Origin: Dipteris shenzhenensis
Lineage: Eukaryota; Polypodiophyta; Polypodiopsida; Gleicheniales
Reading direction: 5' to 3' (one strand)
DNA length: 64,000 nt
Assembly: GCA_047967505.1 (NCBI GenBank)
Contig: CM106538.1
Shown: piece by piece, positions 23,695 to 34,908 of the stretch
How the letters are laid out: the number at the start of each line of letters is the position of its first letter
Numbering within the stretch: the first letter of the stretch is position 1
Position numbers and translations under genes: made by a program
Notes under the pieces: model-generated
Told to the model about the DNA's origin: nothing
The model's input: the letters and a program-made list of their open reading frames with translations, nothing else
Database searches by the model: none

Positions 23695-24076
23695 TCTCAC
23701 GATCTGTGACGTATTCCTTTCTCTATATCTTAGACTTATGGATGGTTTGATGGACAATTGTGGAAGGGTATGCCCTTTCGACGGGACACTTCCTACGAGG
23801 CACAACCCTTCACAAGAGACATTCTATTGAAGAGACTCCTGTTGTAATGTACCCTCTCATCAAGGGTCGCATCCTTCACAAGGAATACACACCTTTTCAT
23901 GCACATACACTTTGGAGTATACACCTTTTCGTGTGTGACTCTTCACTCTCTATATAAGAGAGGCCCAACTGTATGAATGACACACTACAGACACTCAAGC
24001 AATACAAATATTCCTTGTTCTCTGCTATTTCAATCTCCTTTCTGTTCCTTAGCACATTTCTAAATAATTTCTTAGA
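23695..24076 (+). repeat. 5' LTR of element B
   Basis: The LTR is 382 bp and resembles that of element A, with TATATAA at 23951-23957. Both terminal dinucleotides have decayed: it starts TCTCACG and ends CTTAGA. The primer site TGGTATCAGAGCA follows at 24078-24090. Confidence 0.85.
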
Positions 24077-25610
24077 GTGGTATCAGAGCAAATTTCGCTC
24101 CTCGCCTGTAGGAAATGCCCCCACCTTCTAGCGCCTATCTGATACATCTCTTTCCGCTAGAAGGATATCCGCGCACATTGTGCATGGAAGAGATGGAGAG
24201 AAAAAGCGTAAAAATTTTTAGCGCCAACCCCACCTAAAGTCATCAATGGCCTCTCCATCTCCACCACATCATGAGTTGATGTGAATGGACATGACAAAAA
24301 TCGTGTCTTTTGATGTGCTTGGGCTGTCCCAACACTAAGGGACGCACCTTTTTCACCATCAGACGTACCATTTGATGAAGAGTTTTGACTTCTCACCCAA
24401 GGGACACACCCCATCGTGGAAAAAAGAACACCCCTTTTTAAAATAGGGTCACACCCCTTCATAAAAAGGTACACCTGTCCCAAGGGTCACACCCCTTAGA
24501 ATAGGCACACCCTTTGGCACCAAGCACCATCTTACAAAAGGGTACCTACAGGGCCTAAAAAGGGCAACCAGCCGTACACCCAATGCCTAACCCCAGACTA
24601 CCCAAGGGTTCATTAAACCCACGTTTTAATTTTTTGGCAACTACCAACCAGCAAGGGAAAAGAGCGAAATTCAATCGCGATTTCACGTCTGCCTATTCCG
24701 CTCCAAAACAGCCGAACGTGATTTCCGCCTTCTCCTTTTCAAGCAAGCTGCACTTTCGTTCAGGCTTCCATCTGGCATACGCTAGATCGTTCTGCAGCAG
24801 CCAGTTCTTGTCGGTTCATCGCCATGATTATCTGTGACCAGCAGCCCTTGCTGCCCTTTTGATCTCGAATCAGACTAGCCTGGCCCCTGCTGCTCCTCAC
24901 ACCACTTTTAGCCTGTGAACAGCGGCTCTTTGCTGCCCTCTATTTCTGTCTAGCCAGGCCTGGTCCTACTTCTAGTACCCCACAGGTTTCAACGCAGGCC
25001 ACCTTAATCAGGCCACGGATTTCAACGCAGGAGAAGTGCGCCAAATCTCACACAATCTGAAAAGCGCCTCTGCCAACGTCCATCTGGCTCGAAAGTCTCG
25101 CCAGGCACCTATTTCTTGTTCACACATCCACGTGGACTTGCAAGGACAGCAACATGGACCTCCGGACGGTGATCTGCAGGCCTTTTCTACGCAACTAATT
25201 GGCAGATCTAATCTATGCCAGGTGGATTCTTTCCACTCTATTTCTAAAGGTTCTCTTTCATATTGTTATTTGACGCTCATTATCAAATTACAGCAAATAA
25301 AAGCCTCCTCCTTAAAGCACGGAAACCCCTGGTAATTCCCAAGTCCCTTCAAGGACACCTCAGGCATCATCTATCACACAATATCGTGTTCAAATTGCAC
25401 AACCAGCCCATTTCGAAGCTTTTGCATCGTGGGTCTTCTGTGTCACGTGCCCTTCCAGTGACTTGGACCACATCCTATACCTGCTCCTCAATTACATTAC
25501 TTCCTCAGCACAGTCCAGGTTGTGTTCCACAAGACACGTAGATACCCAAAACCCGATATTCCTCACGAGTTTGCTGTCCATCGTTGGACAGCCCCGATCT
25601 TCTTCCAAGA
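24077..25610 (+). other. Leader of element B with decayed upstream ORF
   Basis: The leader has GGGTCACACCCC-like words and a remnant (about 25320-25630) of the ORF that lies before gag in element C (QYRVQIAQPAHF, WVFCVTCPSSDLDHILYL). The proline-rich part of that ORF is deleted here and a small gap shifts the frame. Confidence 0.8.
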
Positions 25611-27021
25611 ATGGTACAAACTAGAGCGCAGGTTCGTGCTTTTCTCACAGGGATCTCAGATATGTCGCAACGCTCGCGTGCAACCTCTCTGGAGATCAAC
25701 AACTCAAGTCCAAAAAAGACCCTTAAAGTCAACTTACAAGGCGAAGCACTACTTCAACTTCAAATTTCCCAGCTTCAGAACAGCATCTCTGACTTGGCCC
25801 AGAAAGTCCAACAACTCCAAGATTCTCGCAGTACCACACATACAGAGGATGACGTGACGCCACCGGACGACTATGTGGACTCGTTCCCACCTGAGGTAGA
25901 AAACACTGAACTACGTGCCCTTTACCGCTTACTCCAAGCTTCCAAAACTAAAAGACTTGACATTAAACTTCCGGAAGCCTACACCGGTCAAAGAAATCGC
26001 TGAACAGTTGACCAATGGCTCGCAAAACTACGCATGTACTTTGATACTGTTGACCTCACTAAAGACAAAAAGATTGCCTTGGCAGCCTCCCTCCTCAAGG
26101 ATACAGCTTTCCTATGGTGGCAACGACGCTTAAAGGATGGCAAAAAGTGTGTTAATTTAAGCACATTTCGAACACGTGCTCCGTAAGCAGTTCATACATG
26201 CCAATGCGGACTTCCAAGCACGTTCAAAACTCAGACAGTTAGAGCAAACACGCTCCTTGTCTTCCTACATCTCTCAGTTCACCACATTGGTGCTGGACAT
26301 TGATGGTTTAACTGATGATGATTGCCTTCATGCTTTCATCTCAGGCCTAAACCCCTCGCTACGCATTGATGTCCTCAAAGCAAACATCACCACTACAGCT
26401 GGAGCTATTGCTTACGCATAGCGCATTACAAATTTCCAAAACACAGGGAAGCAGAGTGCTAATAGAACACAAAACGCTACTATGGCCAAAGGTGCTCGCC
26501 CTCAAGATAACCCCAAGTTTAGAAAAAACTCCGGTAATCAAGATCAGCGACAGTCTCAAGATCCCCCCAAGTCTCAGAAATCGTATACTGGATTCCAACA
26601 GAAGCACTCCTCTAAGGATCGCGCCTCTTCTTCTTCACAAAGTCATCACCATCATCCCCAACATAAAGGTGCGGCCACTGACAAGAAGAAAAACTCCAGC
26701 AATAAAGGACTTTGTACCATCTGTACAGGCGACCATAGACGGTTCGAATGTCCCAAGCGACCAAAGCAAAATTCCAATCTGGAACCTAGCACTTCCCAAA
26801 CAAAAGATGCTACCCCAGCACAAGACAAGAAAGGCAAAGTTGTTCGAATGGCAAATACCATCCACATGAGCCTTGCCAGCAACCCCGAAACTTCCCTAGC
26901 CACTCTCAAGTACTTTGTGTCCAAGGATCCATTCCTGGAACAACGGTCACTATCCTCATCGACAGTGGCTGCTCTCATAACTTCCTAGCTAGTTCTATGG
27001 TCGACAAACTTCGATTGACCA
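25611..27021 (+). pseudogene. Gag and start of protease of element B
   Basis: The frame opens with MVQTRAQ, a usual start for plant gypsy gag. It continues through a coiled coil (LQISQLQNSISDLAQKVQQL), then breaks. It carries the same three lesions as element A: extra base near 26143, TAG at 26419-26421 and the CT insertion near 26904. A zinc knuckle [13 protein letters not shown] is present. Reading stops where element C interrupts, just after the protease active site. Confidence 0.9.
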
Positions 27022-27026
27022 CCCGT

Positions 27027-27455
27027 TATCACGATCTGTGAAGTATTCCTTTCTCTTTCTAGACTTATGGATGGTTTAATGAATGGACACTTGTGGAAGG
27101 GTATGACCTTTCGACGAGACACTTGCCCTTTCGACGGGACACTTCCTAATGAGGCACAACCCTTCACAAGAGACATTCTAATGAAGCGACATTCCTATTG
27201 TAATGTACCCTCTCATCAAGGGTCACACCCTTCACAAGGGGTACACACCTCTTCATGCACATACCCTTTGGAGTACACACCTTTTCATGTGTGACTCTTC
27301 ACTCTCTATATAAGAGAGGCCAAATTGTATGGATGACAATCACATCCACCCTACAGACATTCAACCAATACAGTTATTCCTTGTTCTCTGCTATCTCAAT
27401 CTCTTTTCTGTTCCTTAGCACAGTTCTAAATATAGTAAATCTAGGATTTCTTACA
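27027..27455 (+). repeat. 5' LTR of element C
   Basis: The LTR is 429 bp, starts TATCACGATC (TG decayed to TA) and ends CTTACA, with TATATAA at 27307-27313. It holds a 20-bp tandem doubling of the CCTTTCGACGGGACACTT module at 27105-27144. Confidence 0.95.
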
Positions 27456-27456
27456 G

Positions 27457-27469
27457 TGGTATCAGAGCA
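27457..27469 (+). other. Primer binding site 1 of element C
   Basis: TGGTATCAGAGCA, one base after the 5' LTR, complementary to initiator tRNA-Met in other plant elements. Confidence 0.95.
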
Positions 27470-28690
27470 AAATTCGCTCCTGCCTGTAGGAAATGCCCCC
27501 CACCTTCTAGCGCTGATCTGACACATTTTTGCCGCTAGAAGGACATCCGTGCACATTGTGCATGGAAGAGATGGAGAGGATGAGCGTAAAATTTTTTAAC
27601 GCCTACCCGGCCTAAAGTCATCCTGGCCTCTCCATCTCCCTCACATCACAAGTTGATGTGAATGGACACGACCAAAATCGTGTCCTTTCAGGTGCTTGGG
27701 CTGTCCCGAAACCAAGAGACACACCTTTTCCACCATGGGACACACCTTTTGGTGATGAGTCTCGACTCCTCACTCATGGGACATACCCCATCGTGGGCAA
27801 AGGGTCATACCTATTCATGCAGGGTCACACCCCTTTTAACAAAAAGGACACATCCCCTCATGAACAGGTGCACCTATTCCAAGGGTCACACCCCTTCGAA
27901 TAGGCACACCTCCTAGGCCCCAAGTACCTACAAAAGGGTACCTAGAGGGGTAAAAAAGGGACAAAAATTAAACCCATCCCCTACCCCTAGGTTTACCCTA
28001 ACTACCCTAGGGTTAAACTAAACCCCCATTTAAATTTTTGGGGCAACTAACCCTTTTGGCAGCCTTAGCGAAAAGTCGTAACTTCTCTTTCAACGAAAGA
28101 CAAAAACAGTACGGACGTCCGTACCCTCCTGCGTCATCTCGTCCGTACCCTCCTGCGCCACTTCGCAACCAGCCGTACAGCCTGCGCAGCAGCCGTACAA
28201 CCTTGTGCCATCCTTCGGTACCTGCTTGTGCAGTCAGCCGTACAGCCCTGCGCCTCTTACGTACATTCCTGCGCAGGAATTCCGTACATTCTGTACGACT
28301 TTTCGACCAGCCTGCCGTACAGGCCGTACCGTACAAGCCGTACGGTCAGCGCAGACCTTTATCAGCCTCTGCGCTGCCAGGCCCTGTTTCATCATTTGCA
28401 CTGCCAGTTCCTGATTCCTGCCAGCCCTTGCCTCGCCATTTTCGCTAACAGTCCACTCCCTATTTGCAGCCCTGGATACCACTTTTCCTGACAGTCTGCT
28501 GCCCTCTCCTTGTTTCGCCATTTTCACCCTGCCAATTCAGCACCAGTTGCCACATTTCGCACAATGAAGACAGCCCGTTGACAGCCCGGACCAGACAAGC
28601 CTCGAGCACTCCTCGCAAAACACTGCAACATGGACCTCCGGACAACGATTTGCAGCCTTCTTCTACGCAATAACTTGGCAGATTAAAGTA

Positions 28691-29543
28691 TTGCCAGGCA
28701 TAGTTACCAGCCGAAACGGAAACGGAAGAAACGGAAGAAACGGAGTTTCCGGGCCCCGCCGAAACGGAAACGGAAGAAACGGCAATTATAGAATTTTATT
28801 TTTTATACATAATATAATTATCAATAGAGTGCAATTTGCAAATCATACATAATACAATTATCTAGACTTGAAGCTTCAGCCTTCAAGCATCAATGCATCA
28901 TTCATACTTCTTGGAGCCAGTGCCTCCTTTATAACTATCTAGGAGGGAGACATGGACCCAATAAGCATCTCTCGGCATTGAGGAGGATGGAGAGGTGAGA
29001 AGGAGGATGGAGAGGTCACAAGTGAGAAAGGATGGAGAGGTAGAAGGAGGATGGAGAGCTCAGAGGTAAAAGAGGATGGAGAGGTGGAAGGAGCCTGGAG
29101 GATCAGAGCCTAGAGGTAGAAGTGAAGGAGGATGGAGAGGTTACAGGTAAGATTAAAGAGAGGATGGAGAGAAGAAGGATGGAGGGATGGAGAGCAGGCT
29201 GCCAAGCTGCAGCTTTTGCAGGATGGAGAAGATGGAGCAAAGGATGAAGAGGATGGAGAGAGAAGGATGGAGGTCCGAGGAAAACGGGATGGAGAGTCCA
29301 AGAGCAAAGGATGGAGGGATGGAGAGAGCTTAGAGAAGATGGAGAGAGCAGCAAGGATGCACAGGAGGAGTGCGATCGGCGGGAGGCGGCGAAAAATGGA
29401 GCCAGGCGGCGAAATCACGACTTTTGGGATTTAGGGCAAAAACAGGTTTTACGAAACGGCGTTTCTTCAAGAAACGCCGTTTCCGTTTCGTCGTTTCCGT
29501 TTCTAGCCAAGAAACGGCCGTTTCGTGCAACTATGTTGCCAGG
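28691..29543 (+). mobile_element. Non-autonomous hAT-like element with 8-bp target duplication
   Basis: The element spans 28699-29535 (837 bp). TTGCCAGG stands on both sides (28691-28698 and 29536-29543). Ends are inverted: CATAGTTACC...CGAAACGG at the left and the complement of CATAGTTGCACGAAACGG at the right. Subterminal GAAACGG words are repeated at both ends in opposite orientation. The interior is a GGATGGAGAGG-like minisatellite (about 28980-29350). The second leader copy has the empty site, one TTGCCAGG at 30860-30867. It codes for no transposase. The 8-bp duplication points to the hAT superfamily. Confidence 0.93.
28980..29350 (+). repeat. GGATGGAGAGG minisatellite
   Basis: Irregular copies of an AGGATGGAGAGG-like word, separated by AGAAGG or AGCAAA, fill the middle of the hAT-like element. 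ORFs on both strands here are translations of the repeat. Confidence 0.85.
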
Positions 29544-29628
29544 TGGAGTCTTTCCAATCTGCTTTTTACGGATTCTCTTTAACAAATTACAGCAAATGAA
29601 AGAATCCACATTAAAGCATGGAAACCCC

Positions 29629-29641
29629 TGGTATCAGAGCA
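29629..29641 (+). other. Primer binding site 2 of element C (internal)
   Basis: A second perfect TGGTATCAGAGCA at the start of leader copy 2, 2172 bases downstream of the first and without an LTR in front. Confidence 0.9.
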
Positions 29642-30941
29642 AAATTCGCTCCTGCCTGTAGGAAATGCCCCCCACCTTCTAGCGCTAATCTGATACATTT
29701 TTGCCGCTAGAAGGACATCCGTGCACATTGTGCATGGAAGAGATGGAGAGGATGAGCGTAAAATTTTTTAACGCCTACCCGGCCTAAAGTCATCCTGGCC
29801 TCTCCATCTCCCTCACATCACAAGTTGATGTGAATGGACACGACCAAAATCGTGTCCTTTCAGGTGCTTGGGCTGTCCCAAAACGAAGGGACACACCTTT
29901 TCCACCATGGGACACACCTTTTGGTGACGAGTCTCGACTCCTCACTCATGGGACATACCCCATCGTGGGCAAAGGGACATACCTATTCATGCAGGGTCGC
30001 ACCCCTTTTAACAATAGGGACATATCCCCTCATGAACAGGTGCACCTATTCCAAGGGTCACACCCCTTCGAATACGCACACCTCCTAGGCCCCAAGTACC
30101 TACAAAAGGGTACCTAGAGGTAAAAAGGGACAAAAATTAAACCCATCCCCTACCCCTAGGTTTACCCTAGCTACCCTAGGGTTAAACTAAACCCCCATTT
30201 AAATTTTTGGGGCAAATAACCCTTTAGGCAGCCAAAGCGAAAAGTCGCAGCCTCTCTTTCAACAAAAAAAACTGTACGGACTTCCGTACCCTTCTGCGCC
30301 AGCCGTACAGCCTGCGCAGCCAGCCGTACAGCCCTGCGCCACCTTTCCGTACCTTCCTGCGCAGCCAGCCGTACAAGCCAGCCACCAGCCTGCGCCTTTC
30401 CTCGTCATTTTCTGCCTGCAAAATTCGACCGTACAGTCCGTACGGTACTCCCGCCAGTCTGCCGTACAGGCCGTACAGGCAGCCAGTCTGTACCGTACAG
30501 CTGTACGGTCAGCCAGCCTGCACCGTACAAGCCGTACGGTCAGCGCAGCTCTTCATCAGCCTGCGCTGCCAGCCCCTGTTCCCTGCGCTGCCAGTCACTG
30601 TTTCGCCATTTTCGCTGACAGTCCCCTCACTATTTGCAGCCCTGGATACCACTTTTCCTGACAGCCTGCTGCCCTCTCTTTGTTTCGCCATTTTCGCCCT
30701 GCCAATTCAGCACCAGTTGCAACTATTCTCGCAATGAAGACAGCCCGTTGACAGCCCGGACCAGACCAGCCTCGAGCACTCCTCGCAACACACTGCAACA
30801 TGGACCTCCGGACAACGATTGCAGCCTTCTTCTACGCAGTCACTTGGCAGATTAAAGTATTGCCAGGTGGAGTCTTTCCAATCTGCTTTTTACGGATTCT
30901 CTTTAACAAATTACAGCAAATGAAAGAATCCACATTAAAGC

Positions 30942-31586
30942 ATGGAAACCCCTGGTAATTCACCCGGCCATTCAAGGACACCTCAAGCACCTGCTACTAC
31001 ACAATATCGTGTTCAAATTGCACAGCCAGCCCATTTTGGAGCCTTTGCATCTTGGGTCTTCTATGTCACGTGCCCTCCGAGTGACTTGGATCACATCCTC
31101 TACCTTCTGCGTGAGGCACCTCAGTTACATTATTTCCTCAGCACAGTACAGGTTGTGTTCCACGAGACACGAAGATATCCGGAACACGATATTCCTCAGG
31201 AGTTTGCTGTTCATTTTTGGAGAGAGTTTTACCCTTCACCTTCGGCATCCCCAGGGTACTCTCCACCTCCTTCCGCTCCCCGATATCCTCCTCTACAGGG
31301 TGTACCTTCCCCAAGTCAGTATTTACATCCTGAAGGCACTCCCTCCCCTGGATATCCTCCTCTTCCGACAGCAGCTCCTTACCCTTTTTCAGATCCGTGG
31401 ACTCTGCTACCTACCCCTGTCTTATCACGAGCAGTAACACCTTTTTCAGAATCTCCAGTGTTACCTCTGACAGGACCTCCCTTACCAGATTTCCACGGGT
31501 GGTTCCATCCTGCCTCGCCTGCCCCCTACAATATGAGCAACCTCAGGGAGCAGCCCGAATCCTCTTCCAGGAATGGTCCAAACTAG
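30942..31586 (+). CDS. Extra ORF upstream of gag in element C, proline-rich C-terminal half
   Basis: The 214-codon frame is intact. The N-terminal half reads QYRVQIAQPAHFGAFASW, CPPSDLDHILYLL and VVFHETRRYPEHDIPQEFAV. The C-terminal half is Pro, Ser and Tyr rich (SPGYSPPPSAPRYPPL). I know no domain for it. It ends at TAG 31584-31586, overlapping by 14 bases the ATG at 31573 that opens gag in another frame. That overlap suggests coupled translation or a frameshift product, but this is inference. Element B keeps a decayed copy lacking the proline-rich part; element A has lost it. Confidence 0.6.
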   Translation: METPGNSPGHSRTPQAPATTQYRVQIAQPAHFGAFASWVFYVTCPPSDLDHILYLLREAPQLHYFLSTVQVVFHETRRYPEHDIPQEFAVHFWREFYPSPSASPGYSPPPSAPRYPPLQGVPSPSQYLHPEGTPSPGYPPLPTAAPYPFSDPWTLLPTPVLSRAVTPFSESPVLPLTGPPLPDFHGWFHPASPAPYNMSNLREQPESSSRNGPN

Positions 31587-34500
31587 AGCGCAAGTTCGCG
31601 CTTTTCTCACAAGGATTTCTGACATGTCGCACCGCTAGCGTGAAGCCTCTCCCGAGATTAAAGAATCAAGTCCCAAAAAGACCCCTGAAGGCAACGTCCA
31701 AAGTGAATCTCTATTGCAACTTCAAATATCTCAGCTTCAGGACAGCATCTCCGACCTGGTTCAAAAAGTTCAACAACTCCAAGATTCTCGAAGTCCAGCA
31801 CATACAGAGGACGACGTGACGCAACCCGACGACGATGCGGACTCTTTCCCACCCGAGGTAGAAAACACTGAACTGCGTGCTCTCTACCGATTACTTTAAG
31901 CTTCCAAAACAAAACGACTTGACGTCAAACTTCCGGAAGCCTACACTGGTCAACGAAATCGCCGAACAGTTGACCAATGGCTCGCTAAAATGCGCATGTA
32001 TTTTGACACTGTTGACCTCACGGAAGGCAAAAAGATCGCCTTGGCAGCCTCCCTCCTGAAGGATACAGCATTTCTATGGTGGCCAAGACGCTTAAAGGAC
32101 GGAAAAAGTGCGTTAACTTGGGAACGTTTTGAACACGTGCTCCGTAAGCAATTTGTACTTGTCAATGCGGACTTCCAAGCACGATCAAAACTTCGACAGT
32201 TGGAGCAAACGGGTTCCCTGTCTTCCTATATCTCTCAATTCACCACATTGGTGCTGGAGATTGATGGTTTAACTGAGGATGATCGCCTTCATGCTTTCAT
32301 CTCAGGCCTACATCCCTCGTTACGCATTGATGTTCTTAAAGCAAATATCACCACCACAGATGGCGCTATTGCTTACGCAGAGCGCATTACAGATTTCCTA
32401 AACACAGGGAAGCAGAGTGCTCATCGCACACAAAACTCTCCTATGGCCAAAGGTGCTCGCCCTCAAGATAACACCAGGTTTCGCAAAAACTTCGGTAATC
32501 AAGGTCAGCGACAGTCTCAAGATCCCCAGAAGCCTCAGAAATCATTTGCTGGATTCCAACAGAAGCACTCCCTCAAGGATCGTGTTTCTTCTTCTTCACA
32601 AAGTCATTACCGACAGCCCCAACATAAAGGTGCGGCCACTGACAAGAAGAACAGCTCCAGCACAAAAGGACTTTGTACCATCTGTACAGGCGACCATAGA
32701 TGGTTCGATTGTCCCAAGCGACCAAAGAAATTTTCTAATATGGAACCTAGCACTTCCCCAAAAGAAGATGCTACCTCAGCACAAGACAAGAAAGGAAAAG
32801 CTGTTCGAATGGCGAATACCATCCACCTGAGCCTTGCCAGCAACCCCGAACCTTCCCTGGCCACTCAAGTACTTTGTGTTCAAGGATCGATTCGTGGAAC
32901 AACGGTCACCATCCTCATCGACAGTGGCTGTTCTCATAATTTCCTAGCCAGTTCTGTGGTCGATAAACTTCGGTTGACCACCAGTCCTAGCCTCATGGAC
33001 TATCAAATTGAACTCGCAAATGGAACAACTTTCTTGTGCAACACCAAGATCAAAAACTTGTCTTTTCGCATCCAACATTATACGGACAAGTTGAACTTCG
33101 ACATTATGCCTCTTTCTCGGTACGATGTCATACTCGGACAACAATGGCTCTACGACTATGATCCATCAATCAGTTTTCGCAGCCATACTATCCAGTTTGT
33201 CCACCAGGGAAAACTTATTGAGCTAACTGGTTCTAGGGATTCTCCTTCAACCCCAGTTGCCTCTGTCCTACAAGTAAAGAAGTGGGTTCGTAAACGCCAA
33301 GCAAAGACTTCACTTCTGTTGGTTACGGCAGTAGAGGAGACACCAACAAAGGATCCTCCTGAATACCTCAACCAACCTTTTTTCCAGCCTTACCTGAATC
33401 TTTTTCCACAGGAATTGCCAAAGCAGTTACCACCTCGACAACCAGTGGATCACCCAATCGAACTTATTCCCGGCAGTAATCCACCGTCGAAGCCTCCTTA
33501 TCGGGTTTCTCACACTCAAACTGAAGAAATCCAAAGACAGGTCACCGAGCTACTCGACAAAGGTCACATTCGGCCCAGTCGCAGCCCTTTCGGATCTCCT
33601 GTACTACTTGTGGAAAAAAAGAATAAGTGTATGCGCCTCTGCATCGACTACCGAGCCCTCAACAAGCTCACTATCAAAAACAAGTATCCATTGCCTCGCA
33701 TTGATGACCTCTTCGATCAACTTCTACATGCAACACACTTCTCCAAGATTGATCTTCGTTCAGGTTATCATCAAATTCGTATACGAGAAGGCGATGAATA
33801 CAAGACAGCTTTTCGCACAAAGTATGGACACTATGAATGTTTGGTCATGCCTTTTGGGTTAAACAATGCCCCGGCCACATTCATGACATTAATGAACGAC
33901 ATCTTCAGGCCTTTCCTCGATAAGTTCGTCATCATTTACCTCGATGACATCCTCGTTTTCAGCAGATCCCTACTTGAGCACAAACAACATCTTCACCAAG
34001 TTTTTGAAGTTCTCCGCGCAAATTCTCTCTACATCAACGTTGAGAAGAGTGAGTTCTTCAAGACCCAACTCGAATATTTGGGACATGTTATTTCCGCTCA
34101 AGGTATCTCTGTGGATCCCAAGAAGGTCGAGGTAATCCGAAATTGGCCTACTCCTAAGAATGTTCATGATGTCCGCTCTTTTCTCGAATTGGCAAACTTC
34201 TACCATACAAAGGTCTATCAATTTTCCGAAATCGCAGCTCATATGTCCGAATTATTGAAAAGCACAGCAATTTTTCAGTGGCTTCCCGAAACAGAGTATA
34301 GTTTCCAACAACTCAAGCAACCACTCACTACTACACCAGTTATGGCTATTGCTGACCCAAACCTTCCGTTTGAGGTCATGACTGACGCTTCCGACATCGC
34401 TACAGGAGCAGTCTTGATGCAAGAAGGCAGAGTTATTGCTTTTGACAGCCATAAACATTCTAATATCCAAACCCGATATCCGGTCTATGATAAGGAGTTT

Positions 34501-34908
34501 CTTGCTGTTGTACATGCTTATTGCTCTTGGAAACATTATCTCATGGGTGCCGACTCTGTGGTCAAGACAGACCATCACTCTCTCAAGTACATCTTTACTC
34601 AGCCAGTCATGAACGCTCGACAAGCACGCTGGGTTGAGTTTCTGGCCAACTTTCACATGACCATTGAGTACATACCAGGACTACGCAATGTAGTTGCAGA
34701 TGCTCTCAGCAGGTTACCTCTAGCATCAGCAAAGGAAAGTATTTCAATGATAAAGACTTCGGCACAGCAGTACAGGTTCTTTCAAAAGATCAACCTTCGA
34801 CTTCCGAACAAAAGATTTTCTCATCCTATTCTTATACAGACGACCTTCTGTATTATCAAGATCGCGTCTGTGTACCACATGACAAGGATGTTCGACGTCT
34901 TTTGTTAA
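31573..34908 (+). pseudogene. Gag-protease-reverse transcriptase-RNase H of element C
   Basis: The frame opens with MVQTRAQ at 31573. Counted from there, the gag zinc knuckle [13 protein letters not shown] lies near residue 368, the protease DSG at residue 450 (32920-32928), and the reverse transcriptase YLDD at residue 789 (33937-33948), followed by RNase H ([15 protein letters not shown]). Two stops break gag: TAG at 31636-31638 (TCG in element B) and TAA at 31897-31899 (CAA in B). From 31900 the frame is open to about 34730. There a 43-bp deletion relative to element A shifts it, and it runs on out of frame to 34908. Confidence 0.93.

Larger units (their letters stand above)
27457..30952 (+). 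repeat. Tandemly duplicated leader of element C
   Basis: Copy 1 is 27457-29628 and copy 2 is 29629-30952. Without the inserted 837-bp element and its 8-bp duplication, copy 1 is 1327 bp against 1324 bp for copy 2. The junction at 29629-29633 is TGGTA, which occurs both at the primer site start and at the leader end (CCCCTGGTAATTC at 30953). Copy 2 therefore begins with a second full TGGTATCAGAGCA. Both copies contain CCGTAC-rich stretches and the same short frames. Confidence 0.95.

Noticed and set aside
28038-28527. Overlapping ORFs of 70-136 codons on both strands, rich in Arg, Pro, Ser and Ala
   Set aside because: They are translations of CCGTAC-rich leader DNA of element C; the same frames recur in the second leader copy at 30224-30855.
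29103-29434. ORFs of 83-102 codons on both strands
   Set aside because: They translate the GGATGGAGAGG minisatellite and have no protein-like composition.
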